Assembly: GCA_002368355.1 (NCBI GenBank)
Contig: AP018281.1
Coordinates: 4,030,001-4,094,000, forward strand
Length of the DNA stretch: 64,000 nt
Reading direction: 5' to 3'
Origin: Chondrocystis sp. NIES-4102
GTDB taxonomy: Bacteria; Cyanobacteriota; Cyanobacteriia; Cyanobacteriales; Xenococcaceae
A program made the translations under genes and the position numbers. Positions 10,066 to 19,109 of the stretch are shown piece by piece; position 1 is the first letter of the stretch, and the number at the start of each line of letters is the position of its first letter. Below the pieces are notes generated by a model. The model was not told where the DNA came from, did not search any database, and was given only the letters and a program-made list of their open reading frames with translations.

Positions 10066-10171
10066 ATGTTGACAACAATTATTGGTCATCTATTTGGCAG
10101 TTAGTGTGGGACTAAGCTTGGGCTTACTGGGTAGAGGAGGTGAAATTCTAGCAGTACTAATATTGATTTAG
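10066..10171 (+). pseudogene. N-terminal remnant of a TauE/SafE-type sulfite exporter permease
   Basis: ATG at 10066 starts MLTTIIGHLF and soon meets a stop. A one-base shift at about 10093 restores LAVSVGLSLGLLGRGG followed by EILAVLILI, which ends at a stop (10169-10171). The combined peptide matches the N-terminus of TauE/SafE permeases, whose first helix usually reads GLSLGLLGGGGSILxVP. The frameshift and early stop show that it is not functional. A matching C-terminal remnant lies at 13144-13279 on the same strand, beyond an intact gene and an insertion sequence. The family assignment rests on motif recognition only. Confidence 0.65.
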
Positions 10172-10524
10172 ATCATAGGTATCAATACCAAAACTGCGAT
10201 GAGGCATAGCCTCCGAAGAGCGATCGCAATTAGTTTAATTACTCTCTGTATTATTCATAGCTTGGATAATTACAAAATTTTTCTCGGTAATAAGTGTGTT
10301 GATTTACAAAGTTGATTAGAGTCTGAAATTGTAAATATAGTGCGATCGCCTTGATAAGCAAAAGTTTAGTCAGTGATTAAATATTTCTGTATCTAAATAT
10401 ACTTTATGCGTTTTTGTCATGATATATTGACGATTAAGCATAAATGCCTGTACTTAAATTATTTTTGCTAACTCTAATCAAAATGCTTTGCATAGCCTTC
10501 AATTACTTATCGCCCTTGTAACTA
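10172..10524. other. Intergenic region with HIP1-containing repeats
   Basis: 353 bases follow the permease remnant and precede the HPP gene. I see no frame that continues the permease. A segment around 10196-10227 (GCGATGAGG..CCTCCGAAGAGCGATCGC) combines an inverted repeat with HIP1 and resembles the small repeat at 19431-19483. A second HIP1 site is at 10342. The promoter of the HPP gene should be in the distal part. Confidence 0.4.
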
Positions 10525-11100
10525 ATGCGACATTCCCAAAAAATCTCTACTGGTGCTAGCAGACCAGTTAATCGCTCTTTTTTGAGGCGTTGGAGACGTA
10601 AATTTTACGTTTTGCAACAGAGCCACAAACACCAACCAAAATTTACCTGGCAACATATTTTGCTTTCTTATGTCGGTAGTTTTATTGGCATCGCCATTTT
10701 AGCTTATCTTTCAGTTTATAGTTCTTATCCTTTGATTGCTGCACCCTTTGGAGCAACTGCGGTCTTAGTTTTTGGTGTTCCCGATAGTCCTTTGGCTCAA
10801 CCACGCAATGTTATTGTAGGTAATACAATAGGTGCATTGACTTGCGTAATTTTAGTACATTTATTTGGCACAGCCCCGTGGGTAATGGCTCTGGCGGTAG
10901 CTACTACCATTAAATTAACGCAATTAACCAGAACGCTGCATCCACCAGCAGGAGCAGTGGCTTTAATTGGAGTTATAAGTCATGCAGATTGGCACTTTGT
11001 TTTTACTCCAGCCTTGGGAGGGTCGATTGTTATTGTTTTAGTTACTGTAATCTTCAGTAATTTAGTTGAGGGTAGACCTTATCCTAAACACTGGCTTTAA
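10525..11100 (+). CDS. HPP family integral membrane protein
   Basis: The product has 191 residues. After a basic N-terminal stretch (about 1-45) come four or more hydrophobic segments. The family signature TRTLHPPAGAVALI sits at about 135-148, with the naming HPP motif and the PFGATAVLVFG segment in the preceding helix. HPP proteins of cyanobacteria and chloroplasts have been linked to nitrite transport across membranes; whether this one does so cannot be seen from sequence. The gene is intact although it lies between two remnants of a broken permease gene. ATG at 10525 is used; it has no strong Shine-Dalgarno sequence. Confidence 0.85.
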   Translation: MRHSQKISTGASRPVNRSFLRRWRRKFYVLQQSHKHQPKFTWQHILLSYVGSFIGIAILAYLSVYSSYPLIAAPFGATAVLVFGVPDSPLAQPRNVIVGNTIGALTCVILVHLFGTAPWVMALAVATTIKLTQLTRTLHPPAGAVALIGVISHADWHFVFTPALGGSIVIVLVTVIFSNLVEGRPYPKHWL

Positions 11101-11234
11101 CTCTTTAATTCTATTTAGCTACCTATTATAAATAGTTTTAATCTGTCACAAAATATAGTCTAAACTGACACATCGGCGACACAACCCCACCTGAAGATAC
11201 TCAATAGTTTAAATTTAGCCAAACCACGAGAAGC

Positions 11235-11263
11235 CCAGCATTCTGGCGCAGCCGAATGTCTGG
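11235..11263. repeat. Left-end hairpin of the IS200/IS605 element
   Basis: CCAGCATTC (11235-11243) pairs with GAATG-T-CTGG (11254-11263) with one bulged base and a 10-base loop. CCACGA (11224-11229) and TCGTGG (11269-11274) can add an outer stem. Such imperfect hairpins are the ends that TnpA recognises as single-stranded DNA in this family. Confidence 0.6.
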
Positions 11264-11281
11264 ATGAATCGTGGGCTGGGT

Positions 11282-11692
11282 CTAGCTTGGCGTATTTTGA
11301 TTCTCGATATAATTTTTTAATACAGATATTGTAACTCCACCACAAGAAGCTATAAAGTAAGACTCATTCCAAAATACTTTTTTCCAATAAATTTTGTTTA
11401 TTTCTTCTGGAAATTCTTGTCTCAATCTCCTGCTGGTAACTGATTTAATATTGCCTATGAATTTGGGTAGTTCCATTTGTGGGTAGTACTGAAATAACAA
11501 ATGTATATGATTGTCTTCTCCATTGAACTCAATCACTTTGCAATCCCATTTTTCACACAATTCAGTTATCACGTCTCTCAATCTGCTAATCATTTCGCCA
11601 GTTAAAACCTTTTTTCTATACTTGGTTGTCAAAACTAAATGAGCTTTTAAATCAGATACAGACCTGGCACTAGAAACAAAATCATTCCTCAT
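11282..11692 (-). CDS. tnpA: IS200/IS605 family transposase TnpA (Y1 HUH)
   Basis: The 136-residue protein has the size and motifs of a single-domain Y1 transposase. The HUH motif is H62-I-H64 in GEDNHIHLLFQ. The catalytic tyrosine is Tyr128 in VLKNYIENQ. It would cut and rejoin single-stranded element ends as a dimer in a peel-and-paste cycle. No frameshift or missing catalytic residue is seen. The start is ATG at 11692, 46 bases from the oppositely oriented tnpB start, so the two genes share a short promoter region. The C-terminus runs to within about 20 bases of the left-end hairpin. Confidence 0.93.
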   Translation of the reverse strand: MRNDFVSSARSVSDLKAHLVLTTKYRKKVLTGEMISRLRDVITELCEKWDCKVIEFNGEDNHIHLLFQYYPQMELPKFIGNIKSVTSRRLRQEFPEEINKIYWKKVFWNESYFIASCGGVTISVLKNYIENQNTPS

Positions 11693-11738
11693 TCTTCTTG
11701 TGCTACAATAACTGTATCCAATTATAACAACGCTGACT

Positions 11739-13124
11739 TTGATTTACAATTATCAGTACCGACTAAAGCCCACTACAGAACACAAGCTAGTACTCAATGA
11801 CTGGCTTCGGATTTGTCAGTATTGGTATAATCGACAGCTTGGCGAGCGGTTTGACTGGTGGGAACAAAATCGTAGCTACATTGATAGATGTCTTTTGGTA
11901 TGTCATTTGCCTGAACTCAAGGACAAACCTGAGTTTTACGGACAGAAAAAGCAGTTACCCGTAATCAAACAAGATTTGGTTATTGTAGGCTGGAGTGGTG
12001 AATTGCTAGATTTTAACTCTGTGCCATCTCAAACACTACAAGAGGTGTGCAAAAGAGTCAAACTAGCTTTTGAGCGGTTCATTGCTGGTGATTCAAAAGG
12101 AAAGCGTAGTGGAAAACCAAGATATAAAAACACTGCTCGTTTTAGGTCAATAGTGTTTGACTCCTTCAAACTACATTCTTGTTCTGTTGGAGGCAAATGG
12201 CTTTATTTATCATTACCTAAAATTGGCATAATCAATGTGCGCCATCATCGTCCACTGCCTAATGGTGCAGTATTAAAGCAAGCACAGATAATCAAAAAAA
12301 GTGACGGATGGTATATTAATCTACGGCTTCAAGATGATTCTGTACCTGACTTCAAATCAAATATTACTCCCAGTTGGAATAATTCCTTGGGGATGGATGC
12401 AGTACTGCATGAAGATGATTATCTGGCTACCAGCGAAGGTGTTAAATTGCCTAGCCTTAAGTCTTTTCGCTCCTCACGAGACAAGCTAGCCAAGGTATCA
12501 AAACGCAAATCTACCAAAAAGAAAGGTAGTAAATCAAGACGAAAACTAGCAAAACGGGAAGCAAAACTTCACTCCTCAATAGCTAGAGCTAGAAAAGATC
12601 ACGCTTACAATACTGCCCACGCGCTACTGAAAACGGGCAAAAAAGTTTTCTTTCATGAAAAGCTCAATCTTGTTGGGTTGAGTCGAAGGAATAAAGCAAA
12701 AACTGATACTAATGGTAAATTTTTACCTAATGGGCAGTCGGCGAAATCGGGATTAAATAAGTCTTGGGCTGATGCTGCTTTTGGTCAGTTTTTCAACATA
12801 CTGAAGTTCAAAGCTGAAAAAGCTGGGGCTTTGGTAATACCTGTAAATCCACAATACACCTCAATGTTGTTGCCGTACAAAGATGAGTTTGTCTTTACTG
12901 ATTGCGGTATTCGGGAGTATTGGGATGAAGAATTAAACCTTTTGATTGATAGAGACGTTTCAGCCTCTATCAATGTCAAGAGAGTGGGGCTGGACTTGTT
13001 CCCCACTATAAAACGCTGTAAAGGGAATCCAGTAGTGATTGCATCTACTACTAATAGTACCTTAAAGGAAGTTCTCTCTACCCTCCGAGGTTTGGAGAAG
13101 CCAGCGTTATACTCGAAGAGTTAA
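11739..13124 (+). CDS. tnpB: RNA-guided endonuclease TnpB (IS605 OrfB) without the canonical zinc finger
   Basis: The 461-residue protein starts with MIYNYQYRLKPT, the usual OrfB N-terminus. RuvC-like catalytic residues are in place: Asp220 in LGMDAV, Glu307 in FHEKLNLVGL, and Asp404/Asp406 in LLIDRDVSASINVKR. A lysine-rich helical segment lies at 245-280. TnpB usually has a CxxC-x(n)-CxxC ribbon between the second and third catalytic blocks. Here that segment reads YTSMLLPYKDEFVFTDCG (373-390) and keeps one cysteine. A subgroup of cyanobacterial TnpB proteins shares this, as far as I recall. The guide RNA is expected to come from the 3' end of this gene and the flanking DNA. It looks intact. 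Confidence 0.92.
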   Translation: MIYNYQYRLKPTTEHKLVLNDWLRICQYWYNRQLGERFDWWEQNRSYIDRCLLVCHLPELKDKPEFYGQKKQLPVIKQDLVIVGWSGELLDFNSVPSQTLQEVCKRVKLAFERFIAGDSKGKRSGKPRYKNTARFRSIVFDSFKLHSCSVGGKWLYLSLPKIGIINVRHHRPLPNGAVLKQAQIIKKSDGWYINLRLQDDSVPDFKSNITPSWNNSLGMDAVLHEDDYLATSEGVKLPSLKSFRSSRDKLAKVSKRKSTKKKGSKSRRKLAKREAKLHSSIARARKDHAYNTAHALLKTGKKVFFHEKLNLVGLSRRNKAKTDTNGKFLPNGQSAKSGLNKSWADAAFGQFFNILKFKAEKAGALVIPVNPQYTSMLLPYKDEFVFTDCGIREYWDEELNLLIDRDVSASINVKRVGLDLFPTIKRCKGNPVVIASTTNSTLKEVLSTLRGLEKPALYSKS

Positions 13125-13126
13125 CG
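13105..13126 (+). repeat. Right-end hairpin of the IS200/IS605 element, likely part of the TnpB guide RNA scaffold
   Basis: CGTTA-T-ACTC (13105-13114) pairs with GAGT-TAACG (13118-13126) around a GAA loop, with one bulged T. The hairpin overlaps the last codons and stop of tnpB. In this family the right end forms both the transposition hairpin and the 3' part of the omega RNA, whose guide comes from the DNA just outside the element. Confidence 0.55.
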
Positions 13127-13143
13127 TCTGGAGAAGTCACTCA

Positions 13144-13279
13144 TGTGTTTTACGGTTGCTGAAGCATCGGCACAATTATTGGTGCTTATCTAAATCGCTA
13201 CATAGAGGCAAAAGCATTACAAAAAGGATTTGGTTATTGTATTTTGGCTGTTGCTATTTTTGTCTTGATTAAACGGTAA
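13144..13279 (+). pseudogene. C-terminal remnant of a TauE/SafE-type permease
   Basis: Read in two frames, the segment gives CFTVAEA (about 13147-13167), then after a one-base shift SIGTIIGAYLNRYIEAKALQ followed by KGFGYCILAVAIFVLIKR and a stop at 13277-13279. This matches the C-terminal helix region of TauE/SafE permeases, typically G.xxGxxLxxxIxxxxLxxxFGxxLLxxAxxxL. The N-terminal remnant at 10066-10171 and this one may be ends of the same gene. The middle is gone, and an HPP gene plus an insertion sequence lie between, so a simple insertion does not explain the layout. Confidence 0.6.
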
Positions 13280-13355
13280 ATAAATTTGTCATTGGTTATT
13301 GGTTATTTGTAATTCTTCATTCGTCTTCTTTAACCTACGTCTTCCATTAACAAGT

Positions 13356-13988
13356 TTAATTAATTCTCCACTGAGAGATTAGATTTAGGATTTTAGCTTC
13401 TGTTTTTTGCCAACTTGCTAAATTAAAGTCTGCTGTTGCCACTAAATTGTATTGAAGTATTCCTTGTGGAGTATTTACCCAATGTACGCAATGATAACCC
13501 TTATTTCCACTTACCTGAAACTGTCTACAACTAACAAATCTAATTAATTCGTTTTGCTCGTTTATTTGTAGATGATATTTATTAAAGTTATCTGTAGCAA
13601 TCGTATAAGATTTAAGGTCTTTATTAAGATTTAGTTGATATTTAGCTGCACCTGCTAATGCAGTAACTTTATTTTCATCCAAATTAAAATAATTATTTTC
13701 AGCTATAAAACTTGATAATTCAAAAGATGCTACCGTTTGAATGGGTTCTGAAGATAATAAAATTGTTTGAGAGTCACAATTATTCCTGCCTCGCTCATAA
13801 ATTCCTATCAATGTTTCAATACAAATATCGATTCTGAAACCAGATTCACTATTTTGAATCTTTGTATACTCTCGCGGAACTTTATATTTAGTTTCACCAA
13901 CAGTTTGAATAAAATGACTGGGGACAGATTCTATACGAAACATGATAATAGCACTAATAATGAGCAAAATACTATAAACTCCTGCCAT
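13356..13988 (-). CDS. Hypothetical protein with N-terminal membrane anchor
   Basis: The 210-residue product is not recognised. The first 18 residues are hydrophobic (VYSILLIISAIIMF) and could anchor or export it. The rest is polar, with four cysteines (at IDICIE, NNCDS, VSCRQF and YHCVHW) that could form disulfides outside the cytoplasm. The translation has no obvious repeats. Its start codon lies inside the 3' end of the preceding membrane gene (17-base overlap), so the two are likely co-transcribed. It is convergent with the decayed permease region. Confidence 0.6.
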   Translation of the reverse strand: MAGVYSILLIISAIIMFRIESVPSHFIQTVGETKYKVPREYTKIQNSESGFRIDICIETLIGIYERGRNNCDSQTILLSSEPIQTVASFELSSFIAENNYFNLDENKVTALAGAAKYQLNLNKDLKSYTIATDNFNKYHLQINEQNELIRFVSCRQFQVSGNKGYHCVHWVNTPQGILQYNLVATADFNLASWQKTEAKILNLISQWRIN

Positions 13989-14202
13989 AATTAGATATAT
14001 TTCTTGTGATTGATAGCGTTATTGCTAAAAGAAAAGAAACAAATGTGAACATCGTCCAAATTTGACTCGCAATATTATAGTCAGGAGCAAGTACCGATTT
14101 AGGATGATAAAAGGCAGAAACAGCCATGCCAATAACGAGGGAAAAGGCAAAAATTAAGATTAAGACAATGAGCCAGTTTATAATAATTAAACGACCTTTC
14201 AT
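13972..14202 (-). CDS. Small two-helix membrane protein of unknown function
   Basis: The 76-residue product has two clear hydrophobic segments: about 4-30 (IIIINWLIVLILIFAFSLVI) and 47-66 (ASQIWTMFTFVSFLLAITLS). A short loop rich in tyrosine, proline and lysine joins them. Its 3' end overlaps the start of the next gene on the same strand by 17 bases, which suggests translational coupling and a joint role. I do not recognise the family. ATG at 14202 is the start. Confidence 0.55.
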   Translation of the reverse strand: MKGRLIIINWLIVLILIFAFSLVIGMAVSAFYHPKSVLAPDYNIASQIWTMFTFVSFLLAITLSITRNISNYGRSL

Positions 14203-14420
14203 TTTATTGATTTATGCTTGTTGTTTTATTATTTAATTAAAGAAAATTAGGTTGCCGATATAGCAGTTACAGTAAAAAGGATAGGCTGGCATTACACAAT
14301 ATATATATTGAGTGTTATTGTAAAATTTTAATCACATAATTATTAATTTATCCTTAGCAATTTTTACCTAATCGCAGCAAAATAGGTTATCACAAAAGAT
14401 GTTTGAGTCTAGAATAAATT

Positions 14421-15767
14421 ATGCAACTATTAGATCGAGTTCGTTTAGGTTTAGCGGTTGGAGTAGCAAAAACTATTACCGCCATAGTGCGATCGCTTGG
14501 GTTGGGAGCAGCTTCTGTTTTACCTGGGGAGATATCCCGTCGGCTTCATCCACGTTTATTACCTTTATTATTTGAACAGGTTAGTCAGGGGGTAATCTTA
14601 GTCGTAGGGACAAATGGTAAAACCACCACCTCTCTATTACTCAAGCAAATATTAAGTGATCGCGGTTTTGTCGTCGTTCACAATTCTAGCGGTGCTAATT
14701 TAATTAATGGTTTGATTGCAGCACTGTTAAATAGTACAGATCTCACAGGTAAGTTATCTGCCGACTACGCTATTTTGGAAGTTGACGAAAACATCTTACC
14801 CTTACTATTAAAGAACTGTCAGCCAAAGTATATCTTAGGTTTAAATCTATTTCGCGATCAGTTAGATCGTTATGGAGAAGTAGATACAATTGCTCAACGT
14901 TGGGGTAAAGCGATCGCACCCTTGCCTAATGATACTACTATTGTTTTAAATGCTGACGATCCCACCCTCTCTCATCTAGGACAACAATTAAAGCAAAAAG
15001 TAATCTATTTCGGACTTAACGAGCCTCAATTATATCTTGATGCTATTCCCCATGCAGTCGATTCTATTTATTGTCCCAATTGTGGACATCTTTTAAATTA
15101 TCAAGGAGTTTATCTATCTCATTTAGGCGATTACCATTGTCCTAGTTGTGGCTTTCTCAAAAGTACAACGGCTTTAGATAGTCGAGAATACCCTCAAATT
15201 TTAATAGGTGTATACAACAAATATAATACCTTAGCAGCAGCTTTATTGGCACAAGAAATAGGCATAAGCAAGAGTGAAATTGTTAGCACAATTCATAATT
15301 TCAAAGCAGCCTTTGGACGAGCGGAAGAGTTAGAAATAGATAATAAACAGGTGCGGATATTATTATCTAAAAATCCTGTGGGGATGAACGAAACAATTCG
15401 GGCGGTTAACGATATCAAAAAAACGGGTAGATCCTCAGTGACTCTGGTGGCTTTAAATGATCGTATACCAGATGGAACAGATGTATCATGGATTTGGGAT
15501 GTAGACACAGAAGAATTAGTAAAATTAGGGGGGACTATCATTGTTAGTGGCGATCGCGTTTATGATATGGCATTAAGACTAACCTATAGTTCGGCAGAAA
15601 TTCCAGGTAGTAATCCTAATTTTAAATTAATAGTTGAGGAAGATTTAGCAATAGCAATTAAAACAGCCTTGGAACATACCAAAAAAACAGAAACCTTGCA
15701 TATCATTCCTACTTATTCTGCCATGTTGGAAGTTCGGGAAATACTAGTAGGGCGCAAAATACTTTAA
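14421..15767 (+). CDS. murT: MurT-like Mur ligase (lipid II isoglutaminyl synthase subunit)
   Basis: The 448-residue protein has the Mur ligase P-loop VVGTNGKTTTS (about 61-71), the central domain with ILEVDENILP, and a four-cysteine zinc ribbon formed by YCPNCGHLL and YHCPSCGF (about 219-246). The C-terminal domain contains RILLSKNPVGMNE, typical of the DUF1727 part of MurT. MurT works with the glutaminase GatD to amidate D-Glu of the peptidoglycan stem peptide. In many genomes gatD is adjacent; here the next gene is cpcB, so gatD must be elsewhere. ATG at 14421 is used. Confidence 0.9.
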   Translation: MQLLDRVRLGLAVGVAKTITAIVRSLGLGAASVLPGEISRRLHPRLLPLLFEQVSQGVILVVGTNGKTTTSLLLKQILSDRGFVVVHNSSGANLINGLIAALLNSTDLTGKLSADYAILEVDENILPLLLKNCQPKYILGLNLFRDQLDRYGEVDTIAQRWGKAIAPLPNDTTIVLNADDPTLSHLGQQLKQKVIYFGLNEPQLYLDAIPHAVDSIYCPNCGHLLNYQGVYLSHLGDYHCPSCGFLKSTTALDSREYPQILIGVYNKYNTLAAALLAQEIGISKSEIVSTIHNFKAAFGRAEELEIDNKQVRILLSKNPVGMNETIRAVNDIKKTGRSSVTLVALNDRIPDGTDVSWIWDVDTEELVKLGGTIIVSGDRVYDMALRLTYSSAEIPGSNPNFKLIVEEDLAIAIKTALEHTKKTETLHIIPTYSAMLEVREILVGRKIL

Positions 15768-16788
<1,021 letters not shown>

Positions 16789-16838
16789 TAGTTAAAACTT
16801 TGTTATTTCAATAAACTGATTCAAGAGGAATATAAAAC

Positions 16839-17327
16839 ATGAAAACCCCTATTACTGAAGCTATATCTGCTGCGGACTCTCAAGGACGTTTTTTAAGCAG
16901 TAGTGAAATTCAAACTGCTTTCGGTCGTTTTCGTCAAGCTGCTGCCAGTTTAGAAGCTGCTCAAGCATTAACAAGTAAAGCAGACAGTTTAGTTAACGGT
17001 GCAGCCCAAGCTGTTTATAGCAAATTCCCCTACACTACTCAAATGCAAGGGCCCAACTATGCTTCTACTCCAGAAGGTAAAGCAAAATGCGCTCGTGACA
17101 TTGGCTACTATCTAAGAATGATTACCTACTGTTTGGTTGCTGGTGGCACTGGCCCTATGGACGACTATTTAATTGCTGGAGTTGCTGAAATTAACAGTAC
17201 ATTTGAATTATCTCCTAGCTGGTATGTTGAAGCTCTTAAATATATCAAAAACAATCACGGTTTAAGTGGAGATCCTGCTGTTGAAGCTAATTCCTACATT
17301 GAGTATGCAATTAATGCTCTGAGCTAG
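16839..17327 (+). CDS. cpcA: Phycocyanin alpha subunit
   Basis: The 162-residue alpha chain has the family length. It begins [20 protein letters not shown]. The phycocyanobilin attachment site is Cys84 ([11 protein letters not shown]). It pairs with CpcB. A Shine-Dalgarno GAGG lies 10 bases before the ATG. The lyase genes cpcE and cpcF needed to attach the bilin at Cys84 are not in this window. The spacer to the linker genes holds a hairpin with a T-run that probably lowers downstream transcription, matching the excess of CpcA/CpcB over linkers known in phycobilisomes. Confidence 0.98.
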   Translation: MKTPITEAISAADSQGRFLSSSEIQTAFGRFRQAAASLEAAQALTSKADSLVNGAAQAVYSKFPYTTQMQGPNYASTPEGKAKCARDIGYYLRMITYCLVAGGTGPMDDYLIAGVAEINSTFELSPSWYVEALKYIKNNHGLSGDPAVEANSYIEYAINALS

Positions 17328-17404
17328 TGATCTGGATCAATTTTGAATTGATGGGTGATGACTCTTCAAAACAAATTTGATCACCTGCCAGAAAACTCTA
17401 GTAG

Positions 17405-17477
17405 CTCGGAATCGCAGATGACTATTGAAACTGGTTGGTATTTAATGGTTGGCTGTAATTCCGAGATGTTTTTTTTT
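17405..17477 (+). terminator. Hairpin plus T-run between cpcA and the linker genes (partial terminator)
   Basis: CTCGGAAT (17405-17412) and ATTCCGAG (17458-17465) form a perfect 8-base stem around a long loop, followed by ATG and a run of nine Ts. The linker genes lie downstream on the same strand, so it would act as an attenuator that sets a cpcBA-to-linker ratio. The long loop makes this less certain than a compact terminator. Confidence 0.6.
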
Positions 17478-17510
17478 ATCGATTAAATTAAAACATTAGG
17501 AGGATTACCA

Positions 17511-18102
17511 GTGGCAATTACAGCAGCATCTCGCTTGGGAATTTCTGCCTTCGACGATACTAAGATAGTTGAATTGCGTCCTAACTGGAATAAAGAGGAT
17601 GCTAAAGTTGCGCTCGCAGCAGTTTATAAAATACAACACCTCGATCGCTATCAGAATCAAGGTTTTGAAGCTGATATAGATTCTTATCTTGATAGTAATG
17701 AATATGTGCAAAGTTTTGGGGATAATATTGTTCCCTACTATCGAGGCTTTTCTACTCAACGAGGACAAAAAACCGTCGGTTTTACTAGAATTCAACTATA
17801 CCAAGGTTATGTCAAAGTGCGATCGCGCTCAAGGTAATAGTGGTAACCCTCGTTTAACCTATGATTTGGCTCGTAATACTGCAACTCCTGTCAACATTCT
17901 GGGGGGTAGAGGTTCTTTGTCTGCTATAACTACCACTGATCGAGGCAGCCTATATCGTGTGATTACCCAAGGTGCAATCAGACGCACACCTCAATTACGT
18001 CGCAGTGTTAAAGAATATGTCGTCCCCTATGAAAGACTTTCCGCAACCCTGCAAAAAATTAATCAACAAGGCGGACGAGTAATTAGTTTAACCGTAGCCT
18101 AA
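17511..18102 (+). pseudogene. Decayed phycocyanin rod linker (cpcC paralogue)
   Basis: GTG at 17511, seven bases after AGGAGG, starts [14 protein letters not shown], almost the same as the intact linker next door. The frame tracks that protein until AVYK, then jumps to [15 protein letters not shown]. This equals an in-frame loss of about 73 codons (residues 42-114 of the neighbour), which removes most of the linker domain core. It stays in register to YRGFSTQ, then a one-base insertion near 17815-17820 leads to a stop. The C-terminal CpcD-like domain survives in the +1 frame up to 18102 (YVVPYERLSATLQKINQQGG). Two cpcC genes in a row are usual in cyanobacteria, so this was probably the second linker. 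Its promoter-side signals remain good. Confidence 0.85.
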
Positions 18103-18144
18103 TCACCAATCATTAAAACTTAATATATTCAAGGAGATTTATCA

Positions 18145-19005
18145 GTGGCAATTACAACAGCAGCGTCTCGTTTGGGTGTTTCTGCTTTTAGCGATTTTAA
18201 GCCTGTAGAATTACGTCCTTATTGGACTCAAGATGATGCTAGAGCAGTGATTAATGCTGTTTATCGGCAGGTTTTGGGTAACGATTATATTATGCAGTCT
18301 GAACGTTTAATAGCAGCAGAATCCTTATTAAAAAATGGTTCAATAACTGTCCGCGATTTTGTTAGGGCAGTAGCTAAATCAGAATTATATAAGAAAAAAT
18401 TCTTGTATGACAACTTCCAAACTAGAGTAATTGAATTAAATTTTAAGCATTTATTAGGTCGTGCGCCCTATGATGAGTCGGAAGTTATTTATCATTTAGA
18501 TTTGTATCAAAATAAGGGATTTGAAGCTGATATTGATGATTTTATCGACTCAGCAGAATACGATACTAGTTTTGGAGATAGTATTGTTCCCTATTATCGA
18601 GGCTTTTCTACTCAAACTCAACAAAAAACTGCTGGTTTTCCTCGTATGTTCCAATTATATCGAGGTTATGCCAATAGCGATCGCTCTCAAATAGCAGGTA
18701 AACCATCCCGTTTAGCTAAGGAGTTAGCAGCTAATACTACTTCGGCGGTGATTTCTCCTTCTGGTAGTAATGCAGGTTGGGCTTATCGTGATTCTAGCAA
18801 GGGTGTTACACCTGAACGCACCTTTAGAACTTCTAATAAGGAAGGACGTATTTATCGTGTGGAAATAGCTGGTATGAGTTTGGCTGGCTATCCAAAAGTT
18901 CGTCGTGCTAGTCGCGCCCTCTTAGTTCCCTACGATGAGTTAACCCCTACTCTACAAAGAATTAATAAGATGGGTGGTAAGGTTGCAAGTGTGACTTTGG
19001 CATAA
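18145..19005 (+). CDS. cpcC: Phycobilisome rod linker polypeptide CpcC
   Basis: The 286-residue linker joins phycocyanin hexamers in the rods. The linker domain spans about 15-155 ([48 protein letters not shown]). The C-terminal CpcD-like domain spans about 233-284 ([30 protein letters not shown]). The start is GTG at 18145, preceded by [21 protein letters not shown] is the family N-terminus. With the first copy broken, this may be the only CpcC in the operon, which would shorten the rods unless another linker exists elsewhere. A hairpin lies in the spacer to cpcD. Confidence 0.95.
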   Translation: MAITTAASRLGVSAFSDFKPVELRPYWTQDDARAVINAVYRQVLGNDYIMQSERLIAAESLLKNGSITVRDFVRAVAKSELYKKKFLYDNFQTRVIELNFKHLLGRAPYDESEVIYHLDLYQNKGFEADIDDFIDSAEYDTSFGDSIVPYYRGFSTQTQQKTAGFPRMFQLYRGYANSDRSQIAGKPSRLAKELAANTTSAVISPSGSNAGWAYRDSSKGVTPERTFRTSNKEGRIYRVEIAGMSLAGYPKVRRASRALLVPYDELTPTLQRINKMGGKVASVTLA

Positions 19006-19015
19006 ATTCGCTGTT

Positions 19016-19079
19016 CAGTGATCACTAACCAGTTATTATTAAGCAATGAGCAGTATGTGTAAACAGGTTTTGATCACTG
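19016..19079 (+). other. Inverted repeat in the cpcC-cpcD spacer
   Basis: CAGTGATCA (19016-19024) pairs perfectly with TGATCACTG (19071-19079). AACC (19027-19030) and GGTT (19066-19069) extend the stem. The stem is followed by TTCTTTAATTATTT rather than a clean T-run. It may be an attenuator, a processing site or an RNA-stabilising stem that tunes the amount of CpcD. Confidence 0.5.
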
Positions 19080-19109
19080 TTCTTTAATTATTTACGGAGA
19101 AAATAAATT

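Larger units (their letters stand above)
11160..13140. mobile_element. IS200/IS605-family insertion sequence (divergent tnpA and tnpB)
   Basis: A Y1 HUH transposase gene (minus strand) and a tnpB gene (plus strand) are arranged back to back with 46 bases between their starts. Imperfect subterminal hairpins flank them: 11235-11263 on the left and 13105-13126 on the right, as in this family, which lacks terminal inverted repeats and target duplications. The exact ends cannot be fixed without an empty site, so the limits given are approximate. The right end abuts a permease remnant that resumes at about 13144. Both genes look intact, so the element may be active. Confidence 0.85.

Noticed and set aside
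11160-11345. 61-codon minus-strand frame at the IS left end
   Set aside because: It overlaps the end of tnpA and the left-end hairpin; the translation has no family features.
17689-18102. Separate 137-residue gene within the linker pseudogene
   Set aside because: The start has no ribosome binding site and the first 40 residues are out-of-frame linker sequence; only the C-terminal part is real linker sequence, so it belongs to the pseudogene.
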